Made by a program: the position numbers and the translations under genes. From Clostridiaceae bacterium (GTDB lineage: Bacteria; Bacillota; Clostridia; Lachnospirales; Lachnospiraceae), in contig QXXC01000005.1 in NCBI GenBank assembly GCA_009911305.1, forward strand, positions 1 through 64,000: DNA of 64,000 bases. Direction: 5' to 3'. The notes beneath the pieces were generated by a model. It searched no databases, was not told the origin of the DNA, and saw only the letters and a list, made by a program, of their open reading frames with translations. Below are positions 53,868-63,316 of the stretch, in pieces (the stretch's first letter is position 1; every line of letters begins with the position of its first letter).

Positions 53868-53903
53868 ATGGAAAATCACCGGCGCTTAGCGGGGTCTTTC
53901 TCC
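53868..53903. repeat. Palindromic element A, degenerate copy 4
   Basis: CATGGAAAATCACCGGCGC followed by TTAGCGGGGTCTTT matches the family-A core block (GTAGAAAACCGCCGGCGCTT, AGCGAGGTCTTT), without recognisable outer arms. It lies between rplQ and the wall-binding protein genes. Confidence 0.55.
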
Positions 53904-53928
53904 CCCCTTCAGCCGCCAATTCCAAAAC

Positions 53929-53977
53929 AAAAAACCCCGCAAAAAACGATCCTCCAACCGTCTTTCACAGGGTTTTT
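53929..53977 (-). terminator. Terminator after rplQ
   Basis: On the minus strand AAAAACCC pairs with GGGGTTTTTT across a loop of about 30 bases, ending in a T run just after rplQ. It would end the long ribosomal transcript. Confidence 0.6.
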
Positions 53978-54013
53978 CATCTGAATTATCTTAAAGATCC
54001 GCCGCTCACGCTC

Positions 54014-54550
54014 TTACACAAGCTCCAGCAGAACCTCCATCGCGCCATCGCCCTTGCGCTGCCCGATCTTCACAATCCTCGTATATCCGCCGTTACGGCT
54101 CACATACTTCGGAGCGATCTCATCAAACAGCTTTGCCGGCAGATCAACCGATTTTGTATTCTTCTTGCGTCCCGCTCTCTGAGCCGGAACCTCTGTCACA
54201 GGGTAGAGAACCTTAAGCATCTGTCTTCTGGCATGAAGTCTGGAAGGCTTATCCTTTTTGATCTCCTTCTCCACCTCATCATAAAGAGTAACCTTCTTGC
54301 CGTCAACGACTTCCTTTACTCTCTTGCCGTTCTCATCCTTGCGGGCAACCTTGGCCGTTACCTTTACTGTCTCGTAGTTGTCCTTTTCTCTTACGGCCAT
54401 TGCAATTAATCCCTCTGCAATCTTGCGCACTTCCTTTGCTCTTGCCTCGGTTGTCACAATCTTTCCGTTATATAACAGACCTGTCACAAGGCTGCGAAGC
54501 ATCGCTTTTCTCTGGTCAGATGTCCTGCCCAGCTTTCTATATCCTGCCAT
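54014..54550 (-). CDS. rplQ: 50S ribosomal protein L17, long form
   Basis: Start [26 protein letters not shown] and end [10 protein letters not shown] are L17. At 178 aa it is longer than the usual 115 to 130 because a charged segment is inserted after the [10 protein letters not shown] region (about 60-100, rich in Lys, Glu and Val, e.g. [20 protein letters not shown]). ATG 54550 follows GGAGGAG. Last gene of the alpha operon. Confidence 0.96.
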   Translation of the reverse strand: MAGYRKLGRTSDQRKAMLRSLVTGLLYNGKIVTTEARAKEVRKIAEGLIAMAVREKDNYETVKVTAKVARKDENGKRVKEVVDGKKVTLYDEVEKEIKKDKPSRLHARRQMLKVLYPVTEVPAQRAGRKKNTKSVDLPAKLFDEIAPKYVSRNGGYTRIVKIGQRKGDGAMEVLLELV

Positions 54551-54638
54551 GATAATACTCCTCCATTCGTGGAACACCCGGCCATGCGCTTCGGGCTTAC
54601 TGACCGGCTGCTGTTAATCCATTTGGGTTATCTGTGAA

Positions 54639-55601
54639 TCAAACCTCTTCGCTGGGATTTAGCTGAAGACCTAATTCCTTTAACTTTGCAAGCACCTCTT
54701 CGAGGGATTTCCGGCCTAAGTTTCTGACCTTCATCATATCCTCCGGCGTCCGGTTGCAGAGCTCTTCAACCGTATTGATGCCTGCGCGTTTTAAACAGTT
54801 GTATGAGCGCACGGATAATTCCAGCTCATCAATGTTCATCTCAAGCACTTTTTCCTTCTCGTTGTCTTCCTTTTCCACCATAACCTCAGCCGTTCTGGCA
54901 TTTTCAGAAAGATCAATGAAGAGATTCAGATGCTCGCTCAGAACCTTTGCCGCCAGACTGACTGTCTCGTCCGGAGCAAGCGTTCCGTTCGTGTATACAT
55001 CCAGGGTCAGCTTGTCGTAATCCGTAACCTGGCCCACACGTGTATTCTCCACGGTCATGTTGACGCGCTCCACCGGGGTGTAGATGGAGTCCACTGCAAT
55101 CACGCCGATGGGAAGCTCATCGTTTTTATTCTTATCCGCGCTGATATAGCCGCGGCCCTTTGTGATGGTAAGCTCCATATAGAACTTACTGTCCGTACCG
55201 CCGCTTAAGGTCGCAATCACCTGTTCCGGATTCATGATCTCAATATCCGAATCAGCCTGAATATCAGCGGCTGTTATCACGCCTTCACCCTCAAACTCAA
55301 TGTAAGCCGTCTTCGGCTCATTGGTTTCGCTGCTGTTTCTAATTGCCAGACTCTTGATGTTCATTATAATCTCAGTCACATCCTCCTTCACGCCGGGGAT
55401 GGAGCTGAATTCATGCAAAACGCCATCGATTTTCACTTGACTCACTGCTGCGCCAGGCAAAGATGAGAGCATAATTCTTCTTAAAGAATTTCCTAACGTA
55501 GTGCCATAGCCTCTTTCCAGCGGCTCCACTACAAACTTGCCGTATCGTTTGTCTTCCGTAATCTCAGCAATTTCTATTTTTGGTTTTTCAAAATCGAACA
55601 C
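54639..55601 (-). CDS. rpoA: RNA polymerase alpha subunit
   Basis: 320 aa. N-terminal assembly domain ([21 protein letters not shown]) and C-terminal domain that touches promoters and regulators ([30 protein letters not shown]), joined by an acidic linker. In the standard place between rpsD and rplQ. A perfect 12-bp hairpin lies in the gap upstream. Confidence 0.97.
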   Translation of the reverse strand: MFDFEKPKIEIAEITEDKRYGKFVVEPLERGYGTTLGNSLRRIMLSSLPGAAVSQVKIDGVLHEFSSIPGVKEDVTEIIMNIKSLAIRNSSETNEPKTAYIEFEGEGVITAADIQADSDIEIMNPEQVIATLSGGTDSKFYMELTITKGRGYISADKNKNDELPIGVIAVDSIYTPVERVNMTVENTRVGQVTDYDKLTLDVYTNGTLAPDETVSLAAKVLSEHLNLFIDLSENARTAEVMVEKEDNEKEKVLEMNIDELELSVRSYNCLKRAGINTVEELCNRTPEDMMKVRNLGRKSLEEVLAKLKELGLQLNPSEEV

Positions 55602-55632
55602 GATAGCCCCTCCTTTTAGGAACGTTGCTCGC

Positions 55633-55667
55633 TACAGTCCACAGACTGTGAAAGCCTGTGGACTGTA
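55633..55667. promoter_or_regulatory. Perfect hairpin between rpsD and rpoA
   Basis: TACAGTCCACAG (55633-55644) and CTGTGGACTGTA (55656-55667) pair perfectly with an 11-nt loop. It lies about 35 bases upstream of rpoA in a 139-base gap, wide for this operon. No T run follows, so an RNA processing or pausing site, or a protein-binding site, is more likely than a terminator. Confidence 0.5.
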
Positions 55668-55740
55668 ACCTTTATTGAGGGTCTGCTGCACATTCATAAC
55701 CAAAAGCGTTTTCGTCAAACTGACTGAATCAGGCTCTTAA

Positions 55741-56334
55741 TTATTTGGAGTACAGCTCGACGATAAGCACTTCATTTACAGGAACATCAATCTCGTCTCT
55801 GGTCGGCAGCTCTTTCACGGTGCCTCTTAAGTTCTCGGCGTCTGCCTCTAACCAGGCCGGCACCATCCTTCCGCCGGTCACTTCTAAAACATCTTTATAT
55901 CTCTGTGAAGATTTATATTTCTCTTTGATCTCAATTACATCACCGGCCTTCACAAGGTAAGACGGAACGTTTACCGCCTTTCCGTTTACCAGGACATGCT
56001 TGTGATCCACAATCTGTCTGGCTTCCTTTCTTGTGCGGCCAAAGCCAAGCCTGAACAGCACGTTATCCAGTCTTGTCTCCAGAAGAATCATCAGGTTCGT
56101 ACCAACCTGTCCCTTCATTCTGGATGCCTTTGCATAATAATTTCTAAACGGCTTCTCTAACACACCATAGATAAACTTTGCTTTCTGCTTCTCCCTCATC
56201 TGAAGGCCATACTCGCTGATTTTTCTGTTGGCTCTTTTTAACTCTCTTCTGGATTTCTTGTCGATTCCCAAATAAATCGGATCCAGGCCAAGAGATCTAC
56301 ATCTTTTAAGTACAGGAACTCTATCTACTGCCAC
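55741..56334 (-). CDS. rpsD: 30S ribosomal protein S4
   Basis: 197 aa. S4 RNA-binding domain visible in LDNVLFRLGFGRTRKEARQIV and HVLVNGKAVNVPS; early part RCRSLGLDPIYLG. No zinc-binding Cys cluster at the N-terminus (only one Cys), so it is the zinc-free type. S4 usually represses the alpha operon. Confidence 0.97.
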   Translation of the reverse strand: MAVDRVPVLKRCRSLGLDPIYLGIDKKSRRELKRANRKISEYGLQMREKQKAKFIYGVLEKPFRNYYAKASRMKGQVGTNLMILLETRLDNVLFRLGFGRTRKEARQIVDHKHVLVNGKAVNVPSYLVKAGDVIEIKEKYKSSQRYKDVLEVTGGRMVPAWLEADAENLRGTVKELPTRDEIDVPVNEVLIVELYSK

Positions 56335-56352
56335 TTTATTGCACCTCCTAAA

Positions 56353-56754
56353 TTAGACTCTTCTGCGTTTTGGCGGACGGCATCCATTGTGCGGAACCGG
56401 AGTTACGTCGCGGATGCTGGTTACTTCAAGACCACATGCCTGAAGGGCGCGGATTGCTGCTTCACGGCCGGATCCCGGACCTTTTACCATAACGTCTACT
56501 GACTTTAAGCCATGGATAAGAGCTGCCTTCGTAGCAGTTTCCGCAGCCATCTGAGCTGCATATGGAGTAGATTTCCTTGAACCTCTAAATCCCAGACCGC
56601 CTGCACTTGCCCATGACAAAGCATTACCCTGTGTATCTGTTAAGGTAACGATTGTGTTATTAAAAGATGACTGGATGTGCGCCTGTCCGCGTTCAACGTT
56701 TTTCTTTACACGCTTTTTTGTCACTTTTTTACCAGTTGACACTTTTTTAGCCAT
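56353..56754 (-). CDS. rpsK: 30S ribosomal protein S11
   Basis: 133 aa. Family parts [35 protein letters not shown] and the end [12 protein letters not shown]. Between rpsM and rpsD in the alpha operon. Confidence 0.97.
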   Translation of the reverse strand: MAKKVSTGKKVTKKRVKKNVERGQAHIQSSFNNTIVTLTDTQGNALSWASAGGLGFRGSRKSTPYAAQMAAETATKAALIHGLKSVDVMVKGPGSGREAAIRALQACGLEVTSIRDVTPVPHNGCRPPKRRRV

Positions 56755-56846
56755 TTTAAACTAACCTACTTTCTTCCTTAATGCGAATCCTGTCACTGAA
56801 AATATAGTTCCATCAACCTGATTCTGACTGTCATTACCTGTAAATA

Positions 56847-57215
56847 TTATTTCTTCTTGTTCGCTACTGTCTTTCTCGGACCCTTGCGCGTTCTCGCGTT
56901 CGTCTTGGTCTTTTGGCCGCGGACCGGAAGGCTCTTTCTGTGACGGATTCCTCTGTAGCATCCGATCTCCTGGAGCCTCTTGATGTTCATGGCAATCTCT
57001 CTGCGCAGATCGCCTTCCACAACCTGAGAATCAGCGATGATCGTGGAGATTTTCTTAACCTCTTCGTCCGTCAGATCCTTAACGCGTGTGTCAGGATTCA
57101 CGCCGGCTTCTGCAAGAATACGGTTGGAACTTGCTCTGCCAATACCGTAGATGTAAGTCAACCCGATCTCGACACGCTTTTCTCTTGGTAAATCAACACC
57201 TGAAATACGAGCCAT
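56847..57215 (-). CDS. rpsM: 30S ribosomal protein S13
   Basis: 122 aa. Begins [24 protein letters not shown] and has the [19 protein letters not shown] end typical of S13. About 90 bases separate its stop from rpsK. Confidence 0.97.
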   Translation of the reverse strand: MARISGVDLPREKRVEIGLTYIYGIGRASSNRILAEAGVNPDTRVKDLTDEEVKKISTIIADSQVVEGDLRREIAMNIKRLQEIGCYRGIRHRKSLPVRGQKTKTNARTRKGPRKTVANKKK

Positions 57216-57341
57216 GTGTGTAGTACACCTCCATTATTTTTTTGCTTCGTTAATGATGTATTATCGCTTAAACTATTAAACAACTCATCCGAGTGGTTCA
57301 TTATAGAAAGCCGTGCGAAAATTGAGGCAGGCAAATCCTCA

Positions 57342-57455
57342 TCAGCCCTGTCTTTGTTTGTGCTTCGGATTTTCACAGATTACTCTGATACTGCCTTTTC
57401 TTCTGATGATCTTGCATTTTTCGCAAATTTTTTTAACTGATGATCTAACCTTCAC
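57342..57455 (-). CDS. rpmJ: 50S ribosomal protein L36
   Basis: 37 aa, too short for many searches. GTG start at 57455 behind AAGGAGAAT; reads [14 protein letters not shown], then [20 protein letters not shown], then RQG. The zinc site is C-x2-C...C-x4-H, the classic L36 type. It lies between infA and rpsM as expected. Confidence 0.95.
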   Translation of the reverse strand: MKVRSSVKKICEKCKIIRRKGSIRVICENPKHKQRQG

Positions 57456-57492
57456 AGTAATTCTCCTTTCCGCAATCATCCGTCCTGTATCC

Positions 57493-57527
57493 GGACATGC
57501 AATAACTTCCACAGCTTATTGCAGTCC
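57493..57527 (-). promoter_or_regulatory. Leader hairpin before rpmJ
   Basis: Minus-strand GGAC-TGCAATAA pairs with TTATTGCA-GTCC (one bulged base). It lies in the leader between the promoter at 57611-57639 and rpmJ and could be a site for S4-type feedback, which is only a guess. Confidence 0.4.
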
Positions 57528-57610
57528 GCTGTCCGGCTCTGCAGGTATGACAGGCAGCCGCCACCAAAAAGGCGGATCTCACCTGTTGCTTCAACAAAGT
57601 TCGCTAGTGC

Positions 57611-57639
57611 ATTATAACACTTCCGATTCTATAATGCAA
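57611..57639 (-). promoter_or_regulatory. Promoter inside the ribosomal cluster, upstream of rpmJ
   Basis: Minus-strand -35 TTGCAT (57639-57634) and -10 TATAAT (57616-57611), spacing 17. It would let rpmJ-rpsM-rpsK-rpsD-rpoA-rplQ be read separately from the spc genes. Confidence 0.7.
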
Positions 57640-57648
57640 GCATTATTA

Positions 57649-57867
57649 TTACTTATCTCTCCAAATAATCCTGCCCTTGGATAAATCATAGGGGGACATC
57701 TCCATCGTAACCTTATCTCCCGGCAGGATCCGGATATAGTTCATGCGGAGCTTTCCGCTGATCGTGGCCAGCACGATATGGCCGTTCTCCAGCTCAACCT
57801 TGAACATGGCGTTGGGCAGCTTCTCGGCCACGATCCCCTCAATCTCAATTACATCTGCTTTGGACAT
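57649..57867 (-). CDS. infA: Translation initiation factor IF-1
   Basis: 72 aa, single S1/OB fold: [43 protein letters not shown], and end RIIWR. Six bases after the KOW gene. Confidence 0.96.
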   Translation of the reverse strand: MSKADVIEIEGIVAEKLPNAMFKVELENGHIVLATISGKLRMNYIRILPGDKVTMEMSPYDLSKGRIIWRDK

Positions 57868-57873
57868 ACAACT

Positions 57874-58152
57874 CTACCTCCCTGGATTCTCTTTCATACA
57901 GCAACGGATAAAATACCGGATCTGCTCATCCGTGACGGCGCCGCCGCCTGTCAGCGCTTCCATGATCACCTCATCCCCTGTACGGGAAATCTGGACATGC
58001 TTTTTTTTCTTGCGTTTCGGTTTTGTGACGGTTCGGGTCTTCCCGTCCGCCAGATAAACATACTCCGCTTCTTCCTTTAATATGATAAATAAGCGTCCCC
58101 TGTCATGTCCGGCCAGGGACTTGACCAGGCGCCCCGCCCTATATTCTGCCAT
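57874..58152 (-). CDS. KOW domain RNA-binding protein
   Basis: 92 aa. An N-terminal KOW/L14e-like beta barrel (GRLVKSLAGHDRGRLFIIL, YVYLADGKTRTV) is followed by a basic run (KPKRKKKKH) and a helical end. This gene is found between map and infA in many Clostridia and probably binds rRNA or ribosomes; its role is not known. Confidence 0.88.
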   Translation of the reverse strand: MAEYRAGRLVKSLAGHDRGRLFIILKEEAEYVYLADGKTRTVTKPKRKKKKHVQISRTGDEVIMEALTGGGAVTDEQIRYFIRCCMKENPGR

Positions 58153-58212
58153 TCTACCACCTCAAAACAAAGCCGCCGGGCCCAAACCGCAGGCCCGGCC
58201 GCGCACAACGGC

Positions 58213-58971
58213 TCAGGCATGCGCAAGAGACAGGATCTCCGGCCCGTCACCGGTTATGAGAATCGTGTTCTCATAATGGGCCGAAAGCGAACCGTCCCTT
58301 GTCGCAACCGTCCATTCATTATCCAGCCATACCACTTCATAACGCCCTGCATTGATCATCGGCTCAATAGCCAGCGTCATGCCGGGCTGGAGGCGGATCC
58401 CTTTTCTCCGTCTGGAAAAATTCGGAACCTCCGGATCCTCGTGCAGATGGGAGCCAATCCCATGGCCGACCAGATCCCTTACCACGCCGTAGCCAAAGCT
58501 CTCCGCATATTTCTGGATCGCCGTGGAAATATCATTAAGATGATTGCCGGGTTTTGCAAATTTAATCCCCTCATAAAAACTTTGCTTTGTCACCTCTATG
58601 AGCCGCTCTGCCTCTTCGCTGATCTCGCCGATCCCGTGCGTTCTGGCCGCGTCGGAGTGATAGCCTTTATAGATCACCCCTGCGTCCAGGCTCACAATAT
58701 CGCCTTCTTTTATATAATGCTTTTTATCCGGAATCCCATGGACAACCTCGTCGTTTACCGATACGCAGATCGAGGCCGGAAAGCCATTGTAATTTTTAAA
58801 TGACGGCTTACAGCCATAGCTGCGGATAATTTCCTCTCCCAGATGATCGATCTCCCAGGTCGTCATCCCGGGCCTAAGCTGCTTTCCCAGCTCGTCATGT
58901 GTTTTGGCGAGAATCTTTCCCGCCTCCCTCATCAGCTCAACCTCTCTGGGAGATTTAATTGACACTGCCAT
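58213..58971 (-). CDS. map: Methionine aminopeptidase, type I
   Basis: 252 aa. Removes the start Met from new proteins. The metal ligands are in SLDAGVIYKGYHSDAART (Asp-Asp), HGIGSHLHEDPEVPNF (His), AIEPM (Glu) and the late ENTILIT (Glu). Two bases from adk. Confidence 0.96.
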   Translation of the reverse strand: MAVSIKSPREVELMREAGKILAKTHDELGKQLRPGMTTWEIDHLGEEIIRSYGCKPSFKNYNGFPASICVSVNDEVVHGIPDKKHYIKEGDIVSLDAGVIYKGYHSDAARTHGIGEISEEAERLIEVTKQSFYEGIKFAKPGNHLNDISTAIQKYAESFGYGVVRDLVGHGIGSHLHEDPEVPNFSRRRKGIRLQPGMTLAIEPMINAGRYEVVWLDNEWTVATRDGSLSAHYENTILITGDGPEILSLAHA

Positions 58972-58973
58972 AT

Positions 58974-59618
58974 CTATGCTCCCAGGATACCCGTAATGCT
59001 CTCAAACACGGCTTCCATGGGCTGCGTCCCGTCCACGGAGCGGAGCACGCCCTGTCCCTTGTAATACTCAATCAGGGGCTGTGTCTGATCATGATACACG
59101 CTCAGGCGTTTCTGCACGGTCTCCGGCTTGTCGTCGTCGCGCAGAACCAGATCGGATCCGCAGGAGTCGCAGACTCCGTCCGCCTTCGGCGCAGCGTACT
59201 CCACGTGGTAGGTCGCGCCGCACTTCAAACAGGCTCGGCGGCCGCCCATGCGGTTTACGATATTCTCATCCGGAACGTCCACGTCGATCGCAAAATCAAT
59301 GGCCTCTCCCATATCAGCCAGGGCCTTGTTAAGGCTTTCCGCCTGCGGGATCGTCCTTGGGAAACCGTCCAGGACATAGCCGTTTTTGCAGTCCGCCTGG
59401 TGGATGCGGTCAAGAAGCATGCCGATCGTCACCTCATCGGGAACGAGAAGCCCCTGATCCATATAACCCTTTGCCTTTAAGCCGAGCTCCGTTCCTTCCT
59501 TGATATTCGCCCTGAAGATGTCTCCTGTGGAAATGTGCGGAATCCCATACTTTTCCGCAATCCGCTTTGCCTGTGTTCCCTTACCGGCGCCCGGCGCCCC
59601 AAGCATAATAATCTTCAT
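58974..59618 (-). CDS. adk: Adenylate kinase, zinc-lid type
   Basis: 214 aa. P-loop [21 protein letters not shown], and a lid with four Cys (CLKCGATYH...CDSCG) that binds zinc in Gram-positive enzymes. Between secY and map as usual, but with about 200 bases before it. Confidence 0.96.
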   Translation of the reverse strand: MKIIMLGAPGAGKGTQAKRIAEKYGIPHISTGDIFRANIKEGTELGLKAKGYMDQGLLVPDEVTIGMLLDRIHQADCKNGYVLDGFPRTIPQAESLNKALADMGEAIDFAIDVDVPDENIVNRMGGRRACLKCGATYHVEYAAPKADGVCDSCGSDLVLRDDDKPETVQKRLSVYHDQTQPLIEYYKGQGVLRSVDGTQPMEAVFESITGILGA

Positions 59619-59818
59619 CGTTTAACCTCCCCCTCACATATTAAATTTTAGAAAAAACCGCCCTTAGGCAGGAACTCCCCCATGCGGACAGCCGTCTTCG
59701 GGTAATTCCTGCCCAGAGCGTATCTGAAACATGCGATCTGCCCCTCTGCACCCCGCAGCGATTTTATGGGCAGATGCCGCAGCAGTTCAGGTTGTGTGAA
59801 CTGTTACGGCAAATCGTC
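59619..59818 (-). other. secY-adk gap with hairpin and partial element B
   Basis: A stem GGCAGGAAtTaCCC / GGGGgAgTTCCTGCC (59667-59713) precedes a T run (minus strand), which may act as a partial terminator. At 59715-59733 AGAGCGTATCTGAAACATG matches the arm of palindrome B with one change, then decays. Confidence 0.5.
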
Positions 59819-61135
59819 TTAGTCATTCAAAAATCCTTTGTAATTACGAACCAGCATCTGGGATTCCACCGCTTTGATCGTCTCAAGCACAACACCGACA
59901 ATGATAATCAGGGAAGTGCCGCCAAACGACAACTGATTTACAGTAAATAAACCGGATATGATAATCGGAATCAGACAGACCACGATCAGGCCGCACACGC
60001 CGATCAGCACAATATAGTTCAGAATGTTGTTCAGATAATCAGAGGTCGGCTTGCCGGGACGGATACCCGGTATAAAGCCGCCGGATTTTTTCATATTATT
60101 GGCAACCTCAAGCGGATTAAAGGTGATAGACGTATAGAAATACGCAAATACAACAATCAGCGCCACATAAACCACCATACCGATCGAGTAAAGCGGCATC
60201 TCCGGCCGGAACCAGGAGTCAGAGCGCAGCACCATCAGGATCTTTCCTCCGATTGAGGCCGGATCCACAGGGAAAAAGCCCGCAATCACTACCGGGAAAG
60301 ACATCAGGGATGAGGCAAAAATAACAGGGATAACACCCGCTGTGTTTACCTTCAGCGGAATATTGGTGGACTGCCCGCCTACCATCTTCCTGCCCTGCAT
60401 CTTCTTGGAATACTGAACGGGAATGCGTCTCTCGCCGTCCTGAAGAACAATAACAAATACAACCATTGCAAGAATCACAGCTATGATGATAATCGCTGAT
60501 ACCACCTGTACCGCTACAATCTTGCCGGACAGGAAGCGCTCATATAGTGTGATCATATCATTCGGCATGCTGGAAATAATATTGAACAGCAGAACAATGG
60601 ATATGCCGTTTCCGATACCATGCTCTGTGATCCGCTCGCCTATCCACATCAGCATCGCGCTTCCTGCCGTCATCGTGGCCACTGCTACAATCACGCTCAT
60701 CGCGTTGAAATTGAGCAGAAGTCCTCTGCCGCCAAAGCCCACGGACATGGCAACAGACTGCATCAGGGCCAGCCCTACCGTCAGATAACGCGTATATTCC
60801 GCAATCTTTTTTCTTCCGTCCTCGCCCTCGCGCTGCATCTCCTCCAGCTTCGGGATCGCGATCGTCAGAAGCTGCATGATGATGGAGGATGTGATGTAGG
60901 GCGTGATGCTCAATGCGAATACCGACATATTCGTAAGCGAACCGCCGGTAATCGTATTAATGAATCCAAAAGCATCGTTGGACTGTCTCTCAAACAGTTC
61001 TTTAAAAAATGTCGTTTGTACTCCGGGAATCGGCAGTTGTGATCCGATACGGATCACAATCAGCATAAAGAAGGTATAGAGAAGCTTCTCCCTGATCTCC
61101 TTTATCTTAAATGCATTCTGGAGCGTTTTTAACAT
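59819..61135 (-). CDS. secY: Protein translocase subunit SecY
   Basis: 438 aa with 10 membrane helices. Family parts LPIPGVQTTFF, plug region NMSVFALSITPYITSSIIMQLL, QYSKKMQGRKMVGGQSTNIPLKVN and PGIRPGKPTSDYLN. Core of the Sec channel. One base from rplO. Confidence 0.97.
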   Translation of the reverse strand: MLKTLQNAFKIKEIREKLLYTFFMLIVIRIGSQLPIPGVQTTFFKELFERQSNDAFGFINTITGGSLTNMSVFALSITPYITSSIIMQLLTIAIPKLEEMQREGEDGRKKIAEYTRYLTVGLALMQSVAMSVGFGGRGLLLNFNAMSVIVAVATMTAGSAMLMWIGERITEHGIGNGISIVLLFNIISSMPNDMITLYERFLSGKIVAVQVVSAIIIIAVILAMVVFVIVLQDGERRIPVQYSKKMQGRKMVGGQSTNIPLKVNTAGVIPVIFASSLMSFPVVIAGFFPVDPASIGGKILMVLRSDSWFRPEMPLYSIGMVVYVALIVVFAYFYTSITFNPLEVANNMKKSGGFIPGIRPGKPTSDYLNNILNYIVLIGVCGLIVVCLIPIIISGLFTVNQLSFGGTSLIIIVGVVLETIKAVESQMLVRNYKGFLND

Positions 61136-61136
61136 A

Positions 61137-61577
61137 TCAGATCACCTCGCAGGTTCCGCCGGCAGCTTCGATTTTGGCCTTCGCGCCCTCGCTGACCGCG
61201 TCTGTCTTCACCGTCAGTCTCTTTGTCAGCTCGCCGTTGCCAAGAATCTTAACGCCGTCGCGCGGGTTTTTCACAATCCCTGCTTCCATTAAGGTCTCTA
61301 CCGTTACAACTGTGTCATTCTCAAATCTCTCTAAGGCGCTTACATTGATGCCAATGATGGTCTTAGAATTCCGGTTCTTAAAGCCTCTCTTCGGAATACG
61401 TCTGTATAAAGGCATCTGGCCGCCCTCAAACCCCGGTCTCGGAGCTCCGGAACGGGCTTTCTGTCCCTTGTGGCCCTTACCGGCAGTCTTACCGTTGCCT
61501 GAACCGTGCCCGCGCCCTCTTCTGAAGCTGTCGCTGTGCTTAGAACCTTCGGCAGGCCGTAAATTAGATAAATCCAT
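61137..61577 (-). CDS. rplO: 50S ribosomal protein L15
   Basis: 146 aa. Gly/Lys-rich start ([20 protein letters not shown]), then [18 protein letters not shown] and a C-terminal [17 protein letters not shown]. Confidence 0.97.
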   Translation of the reverse strand: MDLSNLRPAEGSKHSDSFRRGRGHGSGNGKTAGKGHKGQKARSGAPRPGFEGGQMPLYRRIPKRGFKNRNSKTIIGINVSALERFENDTVVTVETLMEAGIVKNPRDGVKILGNGELTKRLTVKTDAVSEGAKAKIEAAGGTCEVI

Positions 61578-61599
61578 GACTGCACCTCCTTACAAAATC

Positions 61600-61782
61600 T
61601 TAGCTCTCTTCCACTTTTACCAAGTGCCTTACTCTCTGAATCATTCCCTTAACCGCATCGTTGTTCGGCAGCTCCACTGTCTTGCCCATCTTTCTGAGAC
61701 CAAGGGCCTCGACAGTCGCTTTCTGCTTCGGAACGGCGCCGATAGGAGATTTTACTAACGTGATTTTTAATTTCTCTGCCAT
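61600..61782 (-). CDS. rpmD: 50S ribosomal protein L30
   Basis: 60 aa. LKITLVKSPIGAVPKQKATV, LGLRKMGKTVELPNNDAV and GMIQRVRHLVKVEE match L30. Confidence 0.96.
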   Translation of the reverse strand: MAEKLKITLVKSPIGAVPKQKATVEALGLRKMGKTVELPNNDAVKGMIQRVRHLVKVEES

Positions 61783-61797
61783 GTCTGCTTCCTCCTA

Positions 61798-62307
61798 TTA
61801 GCTCATAATCTCTTCTACCGATTTTCCGCGGAGTTTTGCAACCTCCTCAGGAGTCTTGATCTCACATAACCCTGCAAGAGTCGCTAAAACAACGTTCGTC
61901 TTATTGTTGGAACCTAAGGACTTTGTACGGATATTCTTATATCCCGCAAGATCCAGCACCGCGCGGGCCGGGCCGCCTGCGATGATTCCTGTACCTTCCG
62001 GAGCCCTTTTGAGAAGCACATTCGCGCTTCCGAATTTGCCGTTAAAATCATGCGGAATGCTGCCGTTGTCATCCAGCGGAACTGCCATCAGATTTCTCGC
62101 CGCAGCCTCTTTTCCTTTGCGGATCGCTTCCGGAACTTCAGCGGCTTTGCCCATACCTGCTCCAACGTGCCCGTTCTTATCGCCAACCACGACCAGCGCG
62201 GAGAATCTCATGGTACGTCCGCCCTTCACAGTCTTGGATACACGTTTGATTGCCACTACCTTATCTTCTAACTCGAACTGGCTGGCATCAATTTTTGTAC
62301 GTTTCAT
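61798..62307 (-). CDS. rpsE: 30S ribosomal protein S5
   Basis: 169 aa from ATG 62307 ([20 protein letters not shown]). The double-stranded RNA-binding region [20 protein letters not shown] and ending [11 protein letters not shown]-like block are present. The open frame to 62496 upstream overlaps rplR and is not family-like. Confidence 0.96.
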   Translation of the reverse strand: MKRTKIDASQFELEDKVVAIKRVSKTVKGGRTMRFSALVVVGDKNGHVGAGMGKAAEVPEAIRKGKEAAARNLMAVPLDDNGSIPHDFNGKFGSANVLLKRAPEGTGIIAGGPARAVLDLAGYKNIRTKSLGSNNKTNVVLATLAGLCEIKTPEEVAKLRGKSVEEIMS

Positions 62308-62326
62308 GTGTATGTTCTCCCTCCTA

Positions 62327-62695
62327 CTAGAATTCCAGACCAGCTTCTCTGGCTGCGTCTGCCAATGCCTGAACCTTACCGTGATAAATAAATCCGCCTC
62401 TGTCAAAAACAACCGTCTTGATGCCCTTTTCCAGAGCCCTCTTTGCGATGACTGTTCCGACGTAAGCCGCCGCCGCCACATTGTCCGTCTTCTCAAGCTC
62501 CGCCTTTACAGCCTTCTCGGTTGTGGATGCAGCCGCTAACGTAACGCGGGCCGTGTCGTCGATAATCTGGGCATACATATGATTATTGCTTCTGAATACT
62601 GCTAAACGCGGTCTCTCAGATGTGCCGGAAAAACGATTACGTAATCTGGCGTGCTTTTTCTCGCGGACTTCGCTTCTTGACTTTTTGCTAATCAT
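62327..62695 (-). CDS. rplR: 50S ribosomal protein L18
   Basis: 122 aa from ATG 62695 behind [45 protein letters not shown] and [20 protein letters not shown] are L18. Binds 5S rRNA. Confidence 0.96.
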   Translation of the reverse strand: MISKKSRSEVREKKHARLRNRFSGTSERPRLAVFRSNNHMYAQIIDDTARVTLAAASTTEKAVKAELEKTDNVAAAAYVGTVIAKRALEKGIKTVVFDRGGFIYHGKVQALADAAREAGLEF

Positions 62696-62712
62696 CTTCA
62701 CACACTCCTTAA

Positions 62713-63255
62713 TTATTTCTTACCAGTCTTACCGACTTTACGTCTGATAACCTCATCAGCATATTTAATGCCCTTGCCCTTGTACGGCTCAGGTCTTCTC
62801 TTATCCCTGATCTCCGCGGCGTACTGGCCGACCTTCTCCTTATTGATTCCCTTGACCGTGATCTTGTTCTGGCCCTCCAGAACCGTCTCAATGCCCTCGG
62901 GATCCTCCATCTCTACCGGATGGGAGTAGCCTAAATTCAGTGTGAGCTTCTTGCCCTGCTTGGAAGCCCTGTAGCCAACGCCGTTTACCTCCAGAACCTT
63001 CTCATACCCCTCGGTAACGCCGTGAACCATGTTGCTGATCAATGTCCTTGTCAGGCCGTGTAAGGATTTCATCCTCTTTAAATCGTTCGGTCTTGTAACG
63101 ATAATATGGCCGTCCTCTTCCTTAATCTCCATCTCCGGCGCCAGCGCTCTCTCAAGCGTTCCCTTCGGGCCCTTTACGGTCACTACATTATTTTCTGCGA
63201 TTGTTACAGTTACACCTGCCGGAATCGCAACTGGCATTCTTCCGATACGTGACAT
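62713..63255 (-). CDS. rplF: 50S ribosomal protein L6
   Basis: 180 aa. [38 protein letters not shown] and the C-terminal [20 protein letters not shown]. Confidence 0.97.
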   Translation of the reverse strand: MSRIGRMPVAIPAGVTVTIAENNVVTVKGPKGTLERALAPEMEIKEEDGHIIVTRPNDLKRMKSLHGLTRTLISNMVHGVTEGYEKVLEVNGVGYRASKQGKKLTLNLGYSHPVEMEDPEGIETVLEGQNKITVKGINKEKVGQYAAEIRDKRRPEPYKGKGIKYADEVIRRKVGKTGKK

Positions 63256-63316
63256 GCCTGTTCCCTCCTACTTAAATTCTCGGAGAAGCCGTCCGCGGCT
63301 TCTCTGTTTTCAGTGT

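Noticed and set aside
56761-56961. Open frame of 66 codons on the minus strand
   Set aside because: Overlaps the end of rpsM in another frame and has no family content.
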